Positions 32,213 to 40,814 of a stretch of DNA of 64,000 bases are shown here, one piece after another. The DNA is from Betaproteobacteria bacterium (lineage in GTDB: Bacteria; Pseudomonadota; Gammaproteobacteria; Burkholderiales; Rhodocyclaceae), in contig JADIYD010000006.1 in assembly GCA_016705475.1 (NCBI GenBank), forward strand, positions 310,001 through 374,000. Reading direction: 5' to 3'. A program made the translations under genes and the position numbers. Numbering within the stretch: the first letter of the stretch is position 1; each line of letters begins with the position of its first letter. The notes under the pieces were generated by a model. The model did no database searches. It worked only from the letters and a program-made list of their open reading frames with translations, and had not been told where the DNA came from.

Positions 32213-33403
32213 ATGGCTCAGCTGATTCTGCTTCCGGGCAAGGAACGTTCGGCGTTCAAGCATCACCCCTGGTTGTTCGCCGGTTCGGTCGGTCGTCTTG
32301 AAGGCCGTGCGCGGCCGGGCGATACGGTCGAAGTGCTGGCCGATAACCTGCGTCCGCTCGGGCGTGCCGCGTATAGCCCGAAGTCGCAGATCCGCGCGCG
32401 TTTCTGGACCTTCGATGCCGAAGAATCCATCGATGACGCCTTCTTCAAGCGGCGTATCGCGGCGGCCGTGGCGCTGCGTCAGGCGCTGCCGGAGTTGCGT
32501 GGCCAGCAGGGTCTGCGCCTTATCCATGCCGAATCCGACGGCCTGCCCGGGGTGATTGCCGACCAGTACGGCGATACGGTCGTTGTCCAGCTGACTTCTG
32601 CGGGCGCTGACAAATGGCGTAGCGCCATCGTCGCCGGGCTGGTCAAGGCGACCGGCTGCGCTCGCGTCTATGAACGCTCCGATTCCGATGTGCGTGGTCT
32701 CGAGGGGCTTGGTCCGACCACTGGCTGGCTGCATGGCGAGGCGCCGACCACGCCCTTGTCCATCGACGAAAACGGGGTCCGTCTGGCGATCGATATCGCC
32801 GGTGGCCACAAGACCGGTTTCTATCTGGATCAGCGCGAGAACCGCGCCTTGCTCGGCCAGTTGTCGGCCGGCAAGGATGTGCTGAACTGCTTCTGCTACA
32901 CCGGTGGCTTTTCGCTGCAGGCACTGGCTGGTGGCGCCAAGAGCGTGCTGTCGATCGACTCCTCCGGCCCGGCGCTGGCCCAGGCCCAGGCGAATCTGGG
33001 GCTGAATCCGAAGTTGCCGGCCGACCGCGCGCAATGGCAGGAGGCTGATGTTTTCCAGGCGCTGCGCGATTACCGCAAGGCGGGCAAACTGTTCGACCTG
33101 ATCGTCCTCGATCCGCCCAAGTTCGCGCCGTCCGCTGCCCATGCCGACCGCGCGGCGAAGGCCTACAAGGACATCAATATTCTCGGCTGCCGCCTGCTCA
33201 AGCCGGGCGGCCTGCTCATGACCTATTCGTGTTCCGGCGGTGTCGGGCTGGAAATGTTCCAGAAAATCATCGCCGACTCGGCGCTTGACGCCGGGCGCAG
33301 TGCCCGTATCGTTCGTCGTCTGTCGGGCTCGGCCGATCATCCGGTTGCGTTGAACTTCCCCGAAGGTGAGTACCTCAAAGGCCTGCTGGTTCAGGTGGAC
33401 TGA
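32213..33403 (+). CDS. rlmI: RlmI-like 23S rRNA (cytosine-C5) methyltransferase
   Basis: The start at ATG 32213 drops a non-family upstream extension. The 396-residue protein has an N-terminal PUA domain (about 1-75, LLPGKERSAFKHHPWLFAGSV), an EEHEH-like middle, and a Rossmann AdoMet domain with DVLNCFCYTGGFSLQAL, then LIVLDPPKFAPS and the catalytic-type LMTYSCSGGV. The match is to the YccW/RlmI family that makes m5C in 23S rRNA. Assignment to RlmI itself is inferred. Confidence 0.87.
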   Translation: MAQLILLPGKERSAFKHHPWLFAGSVGRLEGRARPGDTVEVLADNLRPLGRAAYSPKSQIRARFWTFDAEESIDDAFFKRRIAAAVALRQALPELRGQQGLRLIHAESDGLPGVIADQYGDTVVVQLTSAGADKWRSAIVAGLVKATGCARVYERSDSDVRGLEGLGPTTGWLHGEAPTTPLSIDENGVRLAIDIAGGHKTGFYLDQRENRALLGQLSAGKDVLNCFCYTGGFSLQALAGGAKSVLSIDSSGPALAQAQANLGLNPKLPADRAQWQEADVFQALRDYRKAGKLFDLIVLDPPKFAPSAAHADRAAKAYKDINILGCRLLKPGGLLMTYSCSGGVGLEMFQKIIADSALDAGRSARIVRRLSGSADHPVALNFPEGEYLKGLLVQVD

Positions 33404-33453
33404 CCGGCTCGCCGTGACATCCGAACGTAATGCAGCCCTGATAAACTGAATAG

Positions 33454-33735
33454 ATGCTTCATTTGCGCCGTCTCCTTCTCGTACTGGCAATCCTCTTCGC
33501 CCAGCTGGCGACGGGGGCGCACGCCGTCGAGCATGCGGCGGGCAACGAGCAGGGTTTGCCGACGCATGCCTGCCAGTTGTGTCTGACGGCACATGATCTT
33601 GGCGCAGCTTTGCCATCCCTGGTGGCCTTGCCGCCGGTGCTGGCTGTTCAGCTGGTGCCGGCGTCGTTTTCGGCCCATGGCCGTACTGCCTTCCCGGCGC
33701 CCATCGCGACCCAGCAGGGCCCGCCTCTTTTCTGA
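33454..33735 (+). CDS. Small secreted or membrane protein with Cys-His motif
   Basis: The 93-residue protein has an N-terminal signal-like helix (RRLLLVLAILFAQLATGAHA) and then HAVEHAAG...THACQLCLTAHD, with Cys and His clustered as in metal-binding DUF2946-like proteins. It stands before the zinc-type transport genes on the same strand. A role in metal sensing or handling is an inference from that position. Confidence 0.6.
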   Translation: MLHLRRLLLVLAILFAQLATGAHAVEHAAGNEQGLPTHACQLCLTAHDLGAALPSLVALPPVLAVQLVPASFSAHGRTAFPAPIATQQGPPLF

Positions 33736-33748
33736 AATTGCCCATTTT

Positions 33749-33764
33749 TTACGTTTTCACGTAA
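33749..33764. promoter_or_regulatory. Inverted repeat before the zinc-type locus
   Basis: TTACGT-tttc-ACGTAA is a perfect palindrome 65 bp before the outer-membrane protein start. It is a candidate operator (for example for Zur), but it does not match a Zur box I know. Confidence 0.35.
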
Positions 33765-33766
33765 TA

Positions 33767-33790
33767 AATCCGGTTGACCGTGGCATGGCC
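33767..33790 (+). repeat. Dispersed CCGGTTGACCG repeat, copy e
   Basis: aatccggttgaccgtggca, then tggcc, lies in the leader of the outer-membrane protein gene. Confidence 0.6.
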
Positions 33791-33828
33791 GCGGTTGGCT
33801 GCTTGTTATGCAATTTCAGGAAACTCCC

Positions 33829-35262
33829 ATGCAAAAATCATTTGCCATGGCGGCCTTGCTGGCCGCCTCATGCGGCGTGCAAGCCGCTTCCGATGCCGAT
33901 CTGGCCGCCATTCGCGCCCAGATCGACGACATGAAGAAGACCTACGAGCAACGCATCGCCTCGCTCGAGAAAAAGCTGGCCGAGGCCGAAGTCCAGGCCA
34001 AGTCCGCCAAACCGGCTGCCGAGGTCAAGGCCGCGCCGGCGATTGTTGCCGCAGCGCCTGCGGCAACCGCCAGTGCGCGTGCCAACGGCTTCAATCCCGA
34101 GGTGTCGCTCATCCTCCAGGGGCAGTACAAGAACATGAAGGATGTTGCCGAGCGCGGCATCACCGGCTTTGTGCCGGCCGGCGGCCACGACGAACATGCG
34201 GCCGGGACCGTTGAGGGCATCAACAAGCGTGGCTTCTCGGTCAATCATACCGAGCTGATTCTGGGGGCCAGCATTGATCCGTATTGGCGCGGTCAGGCGA
34301 TTCTGGCTCTGGCTGACGGCGAAGTGGAGGTCGAAGAAGCCTGGTTCCAGTCGCTCGCCATCGGTCATGGCGTCGGGCTGAAGGGCGGCCGTGTGCGCTC
34401 CGGCATCGGTTACCTCAACGAGCAGCATCCGCACATGTGGGATTTCGCCGATGCGCCGCTCATGTATCGGGCGATGTTCGGCGAGCACGCCAGCTATGCG
34501 CAGGATGGGCTGCAGTTCAAATGGCTGGCGCCGACGCCGGTTTTCCTTGAGTTCGGTGCCGAGGTCGGCCGTGGCGCCAACTTCCCGGGAACCGATCGCA
34601 ACAAGAATGGCGCGGGCGCCGGTGCGATCTTCGCCCACATCGGTGGCGATGTCGGTCATTCCAACGCGTGGCGAGCCGGGGTGTCGTATTTGAAGACGAA
34701 GGCCAGTGACCGCGAGGCGGAAATCGAGGATACCAGTGGCAAGCATGCGCTGGGGAAATTTACTGGCGATTCGGCGACCTGGCTGGCTGATTTTGTCTGG
34801 AAGTGGGCGCCCAACGGCAATCCGAAGTACCAGAGCTTCAAGTTTCAGACCGAGTATTTTCAGCGCCGCGAAAAGGGTGACCTGACCTGCTCAGACGACG
34901 AGGGTGTCGGCAATGCCTGCGACCCGGGTGCCAGCGGCAGCAGCGTAACCAGCACCTACAAGACCCGCCAGTCCGGCTGGTACGCCCAGGGCGTTTTCAA
35001 GTTCACGCCGGAATGGCGCGCCGGCGTTCGCTACGAGCAACTCGACAGCGGCACGCGCGATTTCGGCCTCAACGCGAATACGCTGGTTGTCGATAGTTAT
35101 CGTCCGAAGAAGGCTTCGGTCATGGTCGATTACAGCTGGAGCGAGTTCTCGCGCCTGCGTCTGCAACTGGCGCAGGACAAGTCCATGCAGGGCATCACCG
35201 ACCATCAGCTGACGCTGCAGTACGTCATGAGCCTGGGCGCCCACGGCGCGCACAAGTTCTAG
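33829..35262 (+). CDS. Outer-membrane beta-barrel protein, probably for metal uptake
   Basis: The start is ATG 33829 after AGGAAA. The 477-residue precursor has a signal peptide (FAMAALLAASCGVQA), a short coiled coil (QIDDMKKTYEQRIASLEKKLAEAE), an Ala/Pro linker, and a long region of alternating residues typical of a porin-like barrel ending in aromatic Phe. A His-rich loop (PAGGHDEHAAG) could bind metal. It overlaps no gene but lies 9 bp before the ABC binding protein. Transport of zinc or a zinc chelate across the outer membrane is inferred from context. Confidence 0.75.
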   Translation: MQKSFAMAALLAASCGVQAASDADLAAIRAQIDDMKKTYEQRIASLEKKLAEAEVQAKSAKPAAEVKAAPAIVAAAPAATASARANGFNPEVSLILQGQYKNMKDVAERGITGFVPAGGHDEHAAGTVEGINKRGFSVNHTELILGASIDPYWRGQAILALADGEVEVEEAWFQSLAIGHGVGLKGGRVRSGIGYLNEQHPHMWDFADAPLMYRAMFGEHASYAQDGLQFKWLAPTPVFLEFGAEVGRGANFPGTDRNKNGAGAGAIFAHIGGDVGHSNAWRAGVSYLKTKASDREAEIEDTSGKHALGKFTGDSATWLADFVWKWAPNGNPKYQSFKFQTEYFQRREKGDLTCSDDEGVGNACDPGASGSSVTSTYKTRQSGWYAQGVFKFTPEWRAGVRYEQLDSGTRDFGLNANTLVVDSYRPKKASVMVDYSWSEFSRLRLQLAQDKSMQGITDHQLTLQYVMSLGAHGAHKF

Positions 35263-35271
35263 GAGGCCGCG

Positions 35272-36168
35272 ATGAAGCATTTCATTTTTGCCTGTTTTTT
35301 CGGGTTGACCGCAGCAATCGCTCAAGCTGACCTCAAAATCTTCGCCACCGTGCCGGAATGGGGTGCGCTGGCGCAGGAAATTGGGGGCAGCAAGGTCAAG
35401 GTCTACACCGCGACCACCGCCTTTCAGGACCCGCACCGCATCGAGGCCAAGCCGTCGCTGCTGGCGCAGGCCCGGCAGGCCAATCTGCTCATCGCGGCCG
35501 GTGCCGATCTCGAAGTCGGCTGGTTGCCGCTGGTCCTCCGTGATTCCGGAAATTCGGCTATCCAGACTGGTCAGCGCGGGTATTTCGAGGCTGCCAACTA
35601 CGTCAATCGTCTGGATGTGCCAACGACGCTTGATCGCGCCCACGGTGACGTCCATGCCGCCGGCAACCCGCACACCCATCTCGATCCGCGCAATGTGCTG
35701 AAAGTTGGCGAGGCGCTGACGGCGCGCATGGCAGAGCTTGACGTCGCCAATGCCGCAGCCTATCAGGCCGGCTATCAGGCATTTGCCGGCAAGTGGCAAA
35801 CGGCGATGGCGCGCTGGCAGAAGGAGGCCACTCCGCTCAAGGGCGTTCCCGTGCTGGTTCATCACGCGTCCTTTGTGTATCTGCTCAACTGGCTGGGCAT
35901 GAAGGAAGTCGGATCGCTTGAACCGAAACCCGGCATCGAACCGACCAGCGGCCATCTGACCGGTCTGCTGGCCCGCCAGCAGACGGCACCGGCCAAAATG
36001 GTCCTGCGCGCCGCCTATCAGCAGGAAGGGCCAAGTCAGTGGATGGCAGGAAAGACCGGCATGCCGGCTGTTCTGCTGCCCTACACGGTCGGCGGCACGG
36101 CAGAGGCCAGGGACTTGTTCGGCTTGTTTGACGACACCGTGCAGCGGCTGTTGAAGGGAGCCCGATGA
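35272..36168 (+). CDS. znuA: Zinc-type ABC transporter, periplasmic binding protein (ZnuA-like)
   Basis: The 298-residue protein of the cluster 9 (A-I) family has a signal peptide (ending IAQA) and the metal-ligand motifs DPHRIEAKPS, GNPHTHLDPRN, VHHASFVYL and GIEPTSGHL. Three His plus an acidic residue give the Zn/Mn site. It has no long His-rich loop. Metal identity is inferred; Mn is the alternative. It overlaps the ATPase gene by 4 bp. Part of the signal peptide is encoded by a dispersed repeat copy. Confidence 0.88.
   Translation: MKHFIFACFFGLTAAIAQADLKIFATVPEWGALAQEIGGSKVKVYTATTAFQDPHRIEAKPSLLAQARQANLLIAAGADLEVGWLPLVLRDSGNSAIQTGQRGYFEAANYVNRLDVPTTLDRAHGDVHAAGNPHTHLDPRNVLKVGEALTARMAELDVANAAAYQAGYQAFAGKWQTAMARWQKEATPLKGVPVLVHHASFVYLLNWLGMKEVGSLEPKPGIEPTSGHLTGLLARQQTAPAKMVLRAAYQQEGPSQWMAGKTGMPAVLLPYTVGGTAEARDLFGLFDDTVQRLLKGAR
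35294..35320 (+). repeat. Dispersed repeat, copy f, in the znuA signal peptide
   Basis: gttttttcgggttgaccgc, then agcaatcg, is a variant of the CCGGTTGACCG motif that encodes FFGLTAAIA in frame. Confidence 0.45.
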
Positions 36169-36743
36169 GCGGTCTTCTCCGCGCTGAGCAGTTGGTCGTC
36201 GGCTGGCAGCAGCCGGCGACCCAGCCGCTCGATTTGACCGTTGCAGCCGGCGAAATCGTCGGCCTGACCGGCCCCAATGGCGTCGGCAAAAGCACGTTGC
36301 TCGCGGCCATTGCCGGGCGGGCCAATGTGTTTTCCGGACGCATCGAGCAGCGCCCCGGTCTTCGACTGGGCTTGCTGCGGCAGGATGTGCCGCCGGTTGT
36401 CGGCATGCCTCTGTCTGGCCGCGAACTGCTCGCGCTGACCGGTGCTTCGCCTGAAGGTCTGCCCGCCTGGCTGGCCGATCGTCTCGATGTTCGGCTCGAC
36501 AAGCTGTCCGGCGGCCAGCGTCATTACCTGGCGCTGTGGGCCATTCTGCAAGCGCCAGCCGATCTGGTGCTGCTCGACGAGCCGACCAACAACCTCGATG
36601 TCGCCGGCGTCGCTCACCTGACCGAGCACCTGCGCGATCGGGCTGCGGCCGGTGCCGGCATTCTCGTCGTCAGCCACGACACGGCCTTCGTCGAGGCCGT
36701 TTGCGACCGGGTGATTGGCTTGCGGGGTCACGATGTCAGCTGA
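36165..36743 (+). CDS. znuC: Zinc-type ABC transporter, ATPase (ZnuC-like)
   Basis: The 192-residue ATPase has Walker A GPNGVGKST (about residue 37), signature LSGGQRHYLAL, Walker B VLLDEPTNNLD and the switch His in VVSHD. It is short for ZnuC, which usually has about 250 residues, and lacks an extended C-terminus. It energises the permease in the same operon and overlaps it by 11 bp. Confidence 0.88.
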   Translation: MSGLLRAEQLVVGWQQPATQPLDLTVAAGEIVGLTGPNGVGKSTLLAAIAGRANVFSGRIEQRPGLRLGLLRQDVPPVVGMPLSGRELLALTGASPEGLPAWLADRLDVRLDKLSGGQRHYLALWAILQAPADLVLLDEPTNNLDVAGVAHLTEHLRDRAAAGAGILVVSHDTAFVEAVCDRVIGLRGHDVS

Positions 36744-37497
36744 ACTTTTCCTGATTCCATTCCTGACCGGCCTGGCCTGCGCCATCGTGCTGCCGGTGCT
36801 CGGTTGCTATCTGCGCCTGCGCGACGAATGGCTTGCTGCGCTGGCCTATTCGCATGTGGCTGCGGCCGGGGCCTTGCTGGCCCTGCTGGCCGGCGTGCCA
36901 CCGGCGCTCGGTGGATTGTCCATGGCCGCCCTGGCCGGCGCTGGCCGGCGCCTGTTTGCCCAGCGCCTGTCCGGTGGGGCAAGCGATGCCTTGTTGCTGG
37001 TCGGCGGCTGGGCCATCACCGTGTTGCTGGCCGCCAACGCGCCGATGGCTGAACGCATGGGCCACGCCCTGTTTGACGGCCAGCTCTATTTTTCCGGCAG
37101 TCAGGAGCTTTGGCCGGTCGCTATCGGCGGCGTTGTAGCCTTGCTCGCCCTGCGTGCCTTGTCGTCCCGCCTGCTGCTTGCCCGCGTTTATCCCGATCTC
37201 TTCCGTTTGCGCGGCTTGCCAGCCTGGCCGATCCAGATTGGTTTCGATTTGATGGCGGCGCTGTGTCTGGCGATGGCGACGATGAGTCTCGGCGTGATGG
37301 GTGCCTTTGCGCTGGTCTTCATTCCGCCATGGCTGGCCTTCCGCCGTGCCGCCAATTGGCGCTCCGGATTGCGCTGGTCCCTGGCTATCGGCGTTGTGGC
37401 CTATGTCGCCGCATTCGCGCTGGCGCTCGGGTTGGATCAGCCATTCGGGCCGGTGCTGGCGCTCCTTCTGGTACTGGTGGGACTCCTCGTTGCATGA
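36733..37497 (+). CDS. znuB: Zinc-type ABC transporter, permease (ZnuB-like)
   Basis: The 254-residue permease begins at ATG 36733 (AELFLIPFLTG) and has seven or eight hydrophobic helices, among them CAIVLPVLGCYLRLRDEWLAALAYSHVAAAGALLA near the start, the typical ABC-3 family pattern with GCYLRLR. It is last in the zinc-type operon. Confidence 0.87.
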   Translation: MSAELFLIPFLTGLACAIVLPVLGCYLRLRDEWLAALAYSHVAAAGALLALLAGVPPALGGLSMAALAGAGRRLFAQRLSGGASDALLLVGGWAITVLLAANAPMAERMGHALFDGQLYFSGSQELWPVAIGGVVALLALRALSSRLLLARVYPDLFRLRGLPAWPIQIGFDLMAALCLAMATMSLGVMGAFALVFIPPWLAFRRAANWRSGLRWSLAIGVVAYVAAFALALGLDQPFGPVLALLLVLVGLLVA

Positions 37498-37542
37498 AGT
37501 CCGAGGGCATGCTAAAACTGCTGTCCCGCGTGCGGAGTTGTC

Positions 37543-38847
37543 ATGGTTTTTTCCTTTTTCAAGAAGCAGGATAAAAAAATGCCCGAAAGGCCGGCCGCCC
37601 GACCGCGTGCGCCGGACCTGCTGCCTGAGGTAAATGCGCCCGTTGTGCGGGTTGAGGAACAACCGAAGCCGTTGCCCGAGCCGCTGCCTGATCTTGAATT
37701 CACCCCCGGCAAGCCGACCAAGCCCCTGTCTGCATCCGTCGCACCCAAGCCTGATGGGAAGCCGGCAACAGCACCTCAGCAACCCCCTGCTGCTGGTTCC
37801 GATTTCACCATCGACGATTTCGATAGCGACGATTTCACCGAATCCAGCGTCATGGGGATCGACGTCAATCAGGATGATGATCCCCTCCAGGCCTGCGTCG
37901 AGCAGGTTGTCGTGCTGTACGCCAATGGTCAGGATGGCGCTGCGCGCTCGCTGCTCGAAACCTTTGTCCGCTCCTACCGGGGCAGCGAAGGCCGGCGCTT
38001 TTGGCTACTGCTCTTTGATTTGTTGCAGGCCATGGGTGATCGGGCTGCATTTGAAAAGCTCGGTGCCGATTACGCTGAGGCTTGCGAAATGTCTCCGCCG
38101 ACCTGGACGCAGGAATCGCCGGTGGCCAAGCTGGCGGCTGGCGCCGTAGGCCCGCGCAAAATATTCCTGCAAGGCGTGTTGACCGCAGAAGGTGCGCTGC
38201 CGGTTACCGAGTTCGCCAAACTGATCGAGGCCAAGGCGCAAATCGTGGTCGACTGCACCAAGCTGGTCGGGTGCGATGACGAAGTGGCAGGGCGACTGGC
38301 CGATCTGCTGAGCCATGCCAGAAAGTCCAGACTGTCGGTGACGCTGGTGGCAGTCGATGTCTTCATTGACCGTTTGAATAACCGTCTGGTGGCTGGTGAA
38401 AACGCCCACGAACCTTCATGGCGTCTGCTCCTGGAGTTGCTGCAGCGGCACGGGACGCAGGATGCCTTTGAAGAGCGGGCAGTCGATTTTGCCGTGACCT
38501 TCGAGCTCTCGCCGCCTTCCTGGGAGGAAAGGAAGGCGCTTGCCGCCGCGGCGGTTGCCGCTGCCGCTCGTCCGGCTGATGATGCACATTATCTTTCCGG
38601 CGAACTCAAAGGTTGTCGCTTTGACGACCTGATCCCTGTCATTGAAGGCAACGAGCTGCCCGTTCTCGATTTTTCCGGTGTTCGTCGTCTCGATTTCATT
38701 TCGGCTGGCCAGCTCGTCAATCGCCTTGCGCCGTACAAGGCAGCGGGTCGCGAGATCGTTATCCGCAGCCCGAACCATCTGGTCGCCGAGTTGATGGCCG
38801 TCGTCGGCCTCAACAAGCAGGCGCGCATTCTCGTTCCCAAGTCTTAA
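37543..38847 (+). CDS. STAS-domain protein of unknown role
   Basis: The 434-residue cytoplasmic protein has a Pro-rich N-terminus (about 15-85), then an acidic segment, two alpha-helical segments that recur (residues about 120-175 and 280-325, each followed by a SPP-W motif), and STAS-like domains (about 190-255 and 350-432: LPVLDFSGVRRLDFISAGQLVNRL). The repeated layout suggests an internal duplication. STAS domains often mediate regulatory protein contacts. It lies just upstream of hslV. Confidence 0.7.
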   Translation: MVFSFFKKQDKKMPERPAARPRAPDLLPEVNAPVVRVEEQPKPLPEPLPDLEFTPGKPTKPLSASVAPKPDGKPATAPQQPPAAGSDFTIDDFDSDDFTESSVMGIDVNQDDDPLQACVEQVVVLYANGQDGAARSLLETFVRSYRGSEGRRFWLLLFDLLQAMGDRAAFEKLGADYAEACEMSPPTWTQESPVAKLAAGAVGPRKIFLQGVLTAEGALPVTEFAKLIEAKAQIVVDCTKLVGCDDEVAGRLADLLSHARKSRLSVTLVAVDVFIDRLNNRLVAGENAHEPSWRLLLELLQRHGTQDAFEERAVDFAVTFELSPPSWEERKALAAAAVAAAARPADDAHYLSGELKGCRFDDLIPVIEGNELPVLDFSGVRRLDFISAGQLVNRLAPYKAAGREIVIRSPNHLVAELMAVVGLNKQARILVPKS

Positions 38848-38856
38848 GGTAAAAAC

Positions 38857-39393
38857 ATGGAGCAATATCACGGCACCACGATCCTGTCGGTGCGCCGGGG
38901 CAACGTCGTTGCCATGGGCGGCGACGGGCAGGTCACGCTGGGCAATATCGTCATCAAGGCGACGGCGAAGAAGGTTCGCCGGCTGTATCAGGGCCGCATC
39001 CTGGCCGGCTTCGCCGGCGGTACGGCCGACGCCTTCACGCTGTTCGAGCGCTTCGAGGCCAAGCTGGAAAAGCATCAGGGCAATCTGCTGCGCTCGGCTG
39101 TCGAACTGGCCAAGGACTGGCGCTCCGACCGCGCCCTGCGTCGGCTGGAAGCCATGCTGTCGGTGGCCGATCGCGATGTGTCGCTGATCATCACCGGCAA
39201 CGGCGATGTGCTGGAGCCGGAGCAGGGCATCGTCGCCATCGGTTCCGGTGGCTCCTACGCGCAGAGCGCGGCGCGGGCGCTGCTCGAAAATACCGAATTG
39301 TCGCCCCGCGACATCGTTACCAAGTCGCTCGAAATAGCTGGCGATATCTGCATCTACACCAACCGCAATTTCACGATCGAGGCCCTTGAATGA
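38857..39393 (+). CDS. hslV: HslVU protease, peptidase subunit
   Basis: The 178-residue N-terminal nucleophile protease loses its leader to expose Thr in HGTTILSVRRG, and it has the AMGGDGQVTLG and GFAGGTADAFTLFERFE motifs. It forms a dodecamer that degrades unfolded proteins with HslU. It overlaps hslU by 4 bp. Confidence 0.96.
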   Translation: MEQYHGTTILSVRRGNVVAMGGDGQVTLGNIVIKATAKKVRRLYQGRILAGFAGGTADAFTLFERFEAKLEKHQGNLLRSAVELAKDWRSDRALRRLEAMLSVADRDVSLIITGNGDVLEPEQGIVAIGSGGSYAQSAARALLENTELSPRDIVTKSLEIAGDICIYTNRNFTIEALE

Positions 39394-40730
39394 CCGCGAT
39401 GACGCCGCAGCAAATCGTTTCCGAACTCGACAAGCACATCGTTGGCCAGAACAACGCCAAGAAGGCTGTGGCCATCGCCTTGCGCAATCGCTGGCGCCGT
39501 TCGCAGGTGGCCGAGCCGCTGCGCCAGGAAATCACGCCGAAGAATATCCTGATGATCGGGCCGACCGGTGTCGGCAAGACCGAAATCGCCCGCCGGCTGG
39601 CCCGTCTGGCCAATGCGCCTTTCATCAAGATCGAGGCGACGAAATTTACCGAAGTCGGCTACGTTGGCCGCGATGTCGAAACGATCATCCGCGACCTGGT
39701 CGAAATGGCCATCAAGTCGCATCGCGAACGGGCCATGAAGACCATGCGCGCCCGGGCCGAGGATGCTGCCGAGGAGCGCATCCTCGACGCGTTGTTGCCA
39801 ACGGCGCGCGGCCCCAACTTTTTTGCCGAAAATTCCGAGTCGACCGCAACAGAGAATACGACCCGCCAGAAATTCCGCAAGAAGCTGCGCGAAGGCGAGT
39901 TGGATGACAAGGAAATCGACATCGAAGTCGCCGCACCGGGCATGCAGGCTGAAATCTTTGCGCCGCCGGGCATGGAAGAGCTGACCCAGCAGATTCAGGG
40001 GATGTTCCAGAACATCGGCGGCGGCAAGAAAAAGTCGCGAAAATTGCCGATCAAGGAGGCGCTCAAGCTGCTCACCGACGAGGAGGCCGCCAAGCTGGTC
40101 AATGACGAGGACGTCAAGCAGGAGGCCGTGAAGGCCGTCGAGCAGAACGGCATCGTTTTCCTCGACGAACTCGACAAGATTGCCAGCCGTTCCGAAATGC
40201 AGGGTGCCGACGTGTCACGCCAGGGCGTCCAGCGCGACCTGCTGCCGCTGGTCGAAGGCACGACGGTGTCGACCAAGTACGGCATGATCAAGACCGATCA
40301 CATCCTGTTCATCGCTTCGGGCGCTTTTCACCTGTCCAAGCCGTCTGACCTGATTCCCGAATTGCAGGGGCGCTTTCCGATCCGCGTCGAGCTCGATTCA
40401 CTGTCGGTGGCCGATTTCGAATGCATCCTGACCCAGACCGACGCTTGTCTGACCAAGCAGTATCAGGCTCTGCTCGAAACCGAAGGCGTGCACGTTGAGT
40501 TTGCCGATGACGGCATTCGTCGCATGGCGGAAATTGCCTTCCAGGTGAATGAGCGGACCGAGAACATCGGCGCCCGCCGCCTGCATACGGTTATGGAAAA
40601 GCTGCTCGAGGAGGTGTCGTTCGTCGCCGGCAAGGCTGGTCTGGAGAAGGTTCTGGTCAATGCGGCCTATGTCGACGAGAGGCTCGGCGAAGTCGCCGCC
40701 GACGAGGATCTGTCGCGCTACGTGCTGTAA
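39390..40730 (+). CDS. hslU: HslVU protease, ATPase subunit
   Basis: The 446-residue AAA+ unfoldase has Walker A GPTGVGKTEIA (near residue 58), the intermediate domain (about 110-240), Walker B IVFLDELDKIA, sensor residues and a C-terminal hydrophobic tail LSRYVL, which docks in HslV. It unfolds substrates for HslV. Its length is normal. Confidence 0.97.
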   Translation: MTAMTPQQIVSELDKHIVGQNNAKKAVAIALRNRWRRSQVAEPLRQEITPKNILMIGPTGVGKTEIARRLARLANAPFIKIEATKFTEVGYVGRDVETIIRDLVEMAIKSHRERAMKTMRARAEDAAEERILDALLPTARGPNFFAENSESTATENTTRQKFRKKLREGELDDKEIDIEVAAPGMQAEIFAPPGMEELTQQIQGMFQNIGGGKKKSRKLPIKEALKLLTDEEAAKLVNDEDVKQEAVKAVEQNGIVFLDELDKIASRSEMQGADVSRQGVQRDLLPLVEGTTVSTKYGMIKTDHILFIASGAFHLSKPSDLIPELQGRFPIRVELDSLSVADFECILTQTDACLTKQYQALLETEGVHVEFADDGIRRMAEIAFQVNERTENIGARRLHTVMEKLLEEVSFVAGKAGLEKVLVNAAYVDERLGEVAADEDLSRYVL

Positions 40731-40814
40731 GCCTGCGGGAAATCCCGGCTGTGCGGGCGCCGTGTGTGTCCGCACAATCCACACTGTTGCCACCCCCCAT
40801 TTGAGGCCTTCCGT

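Noticed and set aside
32135..33745. 536-codon minus-strand frame opposite the RlmI-like gene
   Set aside because: It crosses the intergenic terminator and covers two plus-strand genes; no motif.
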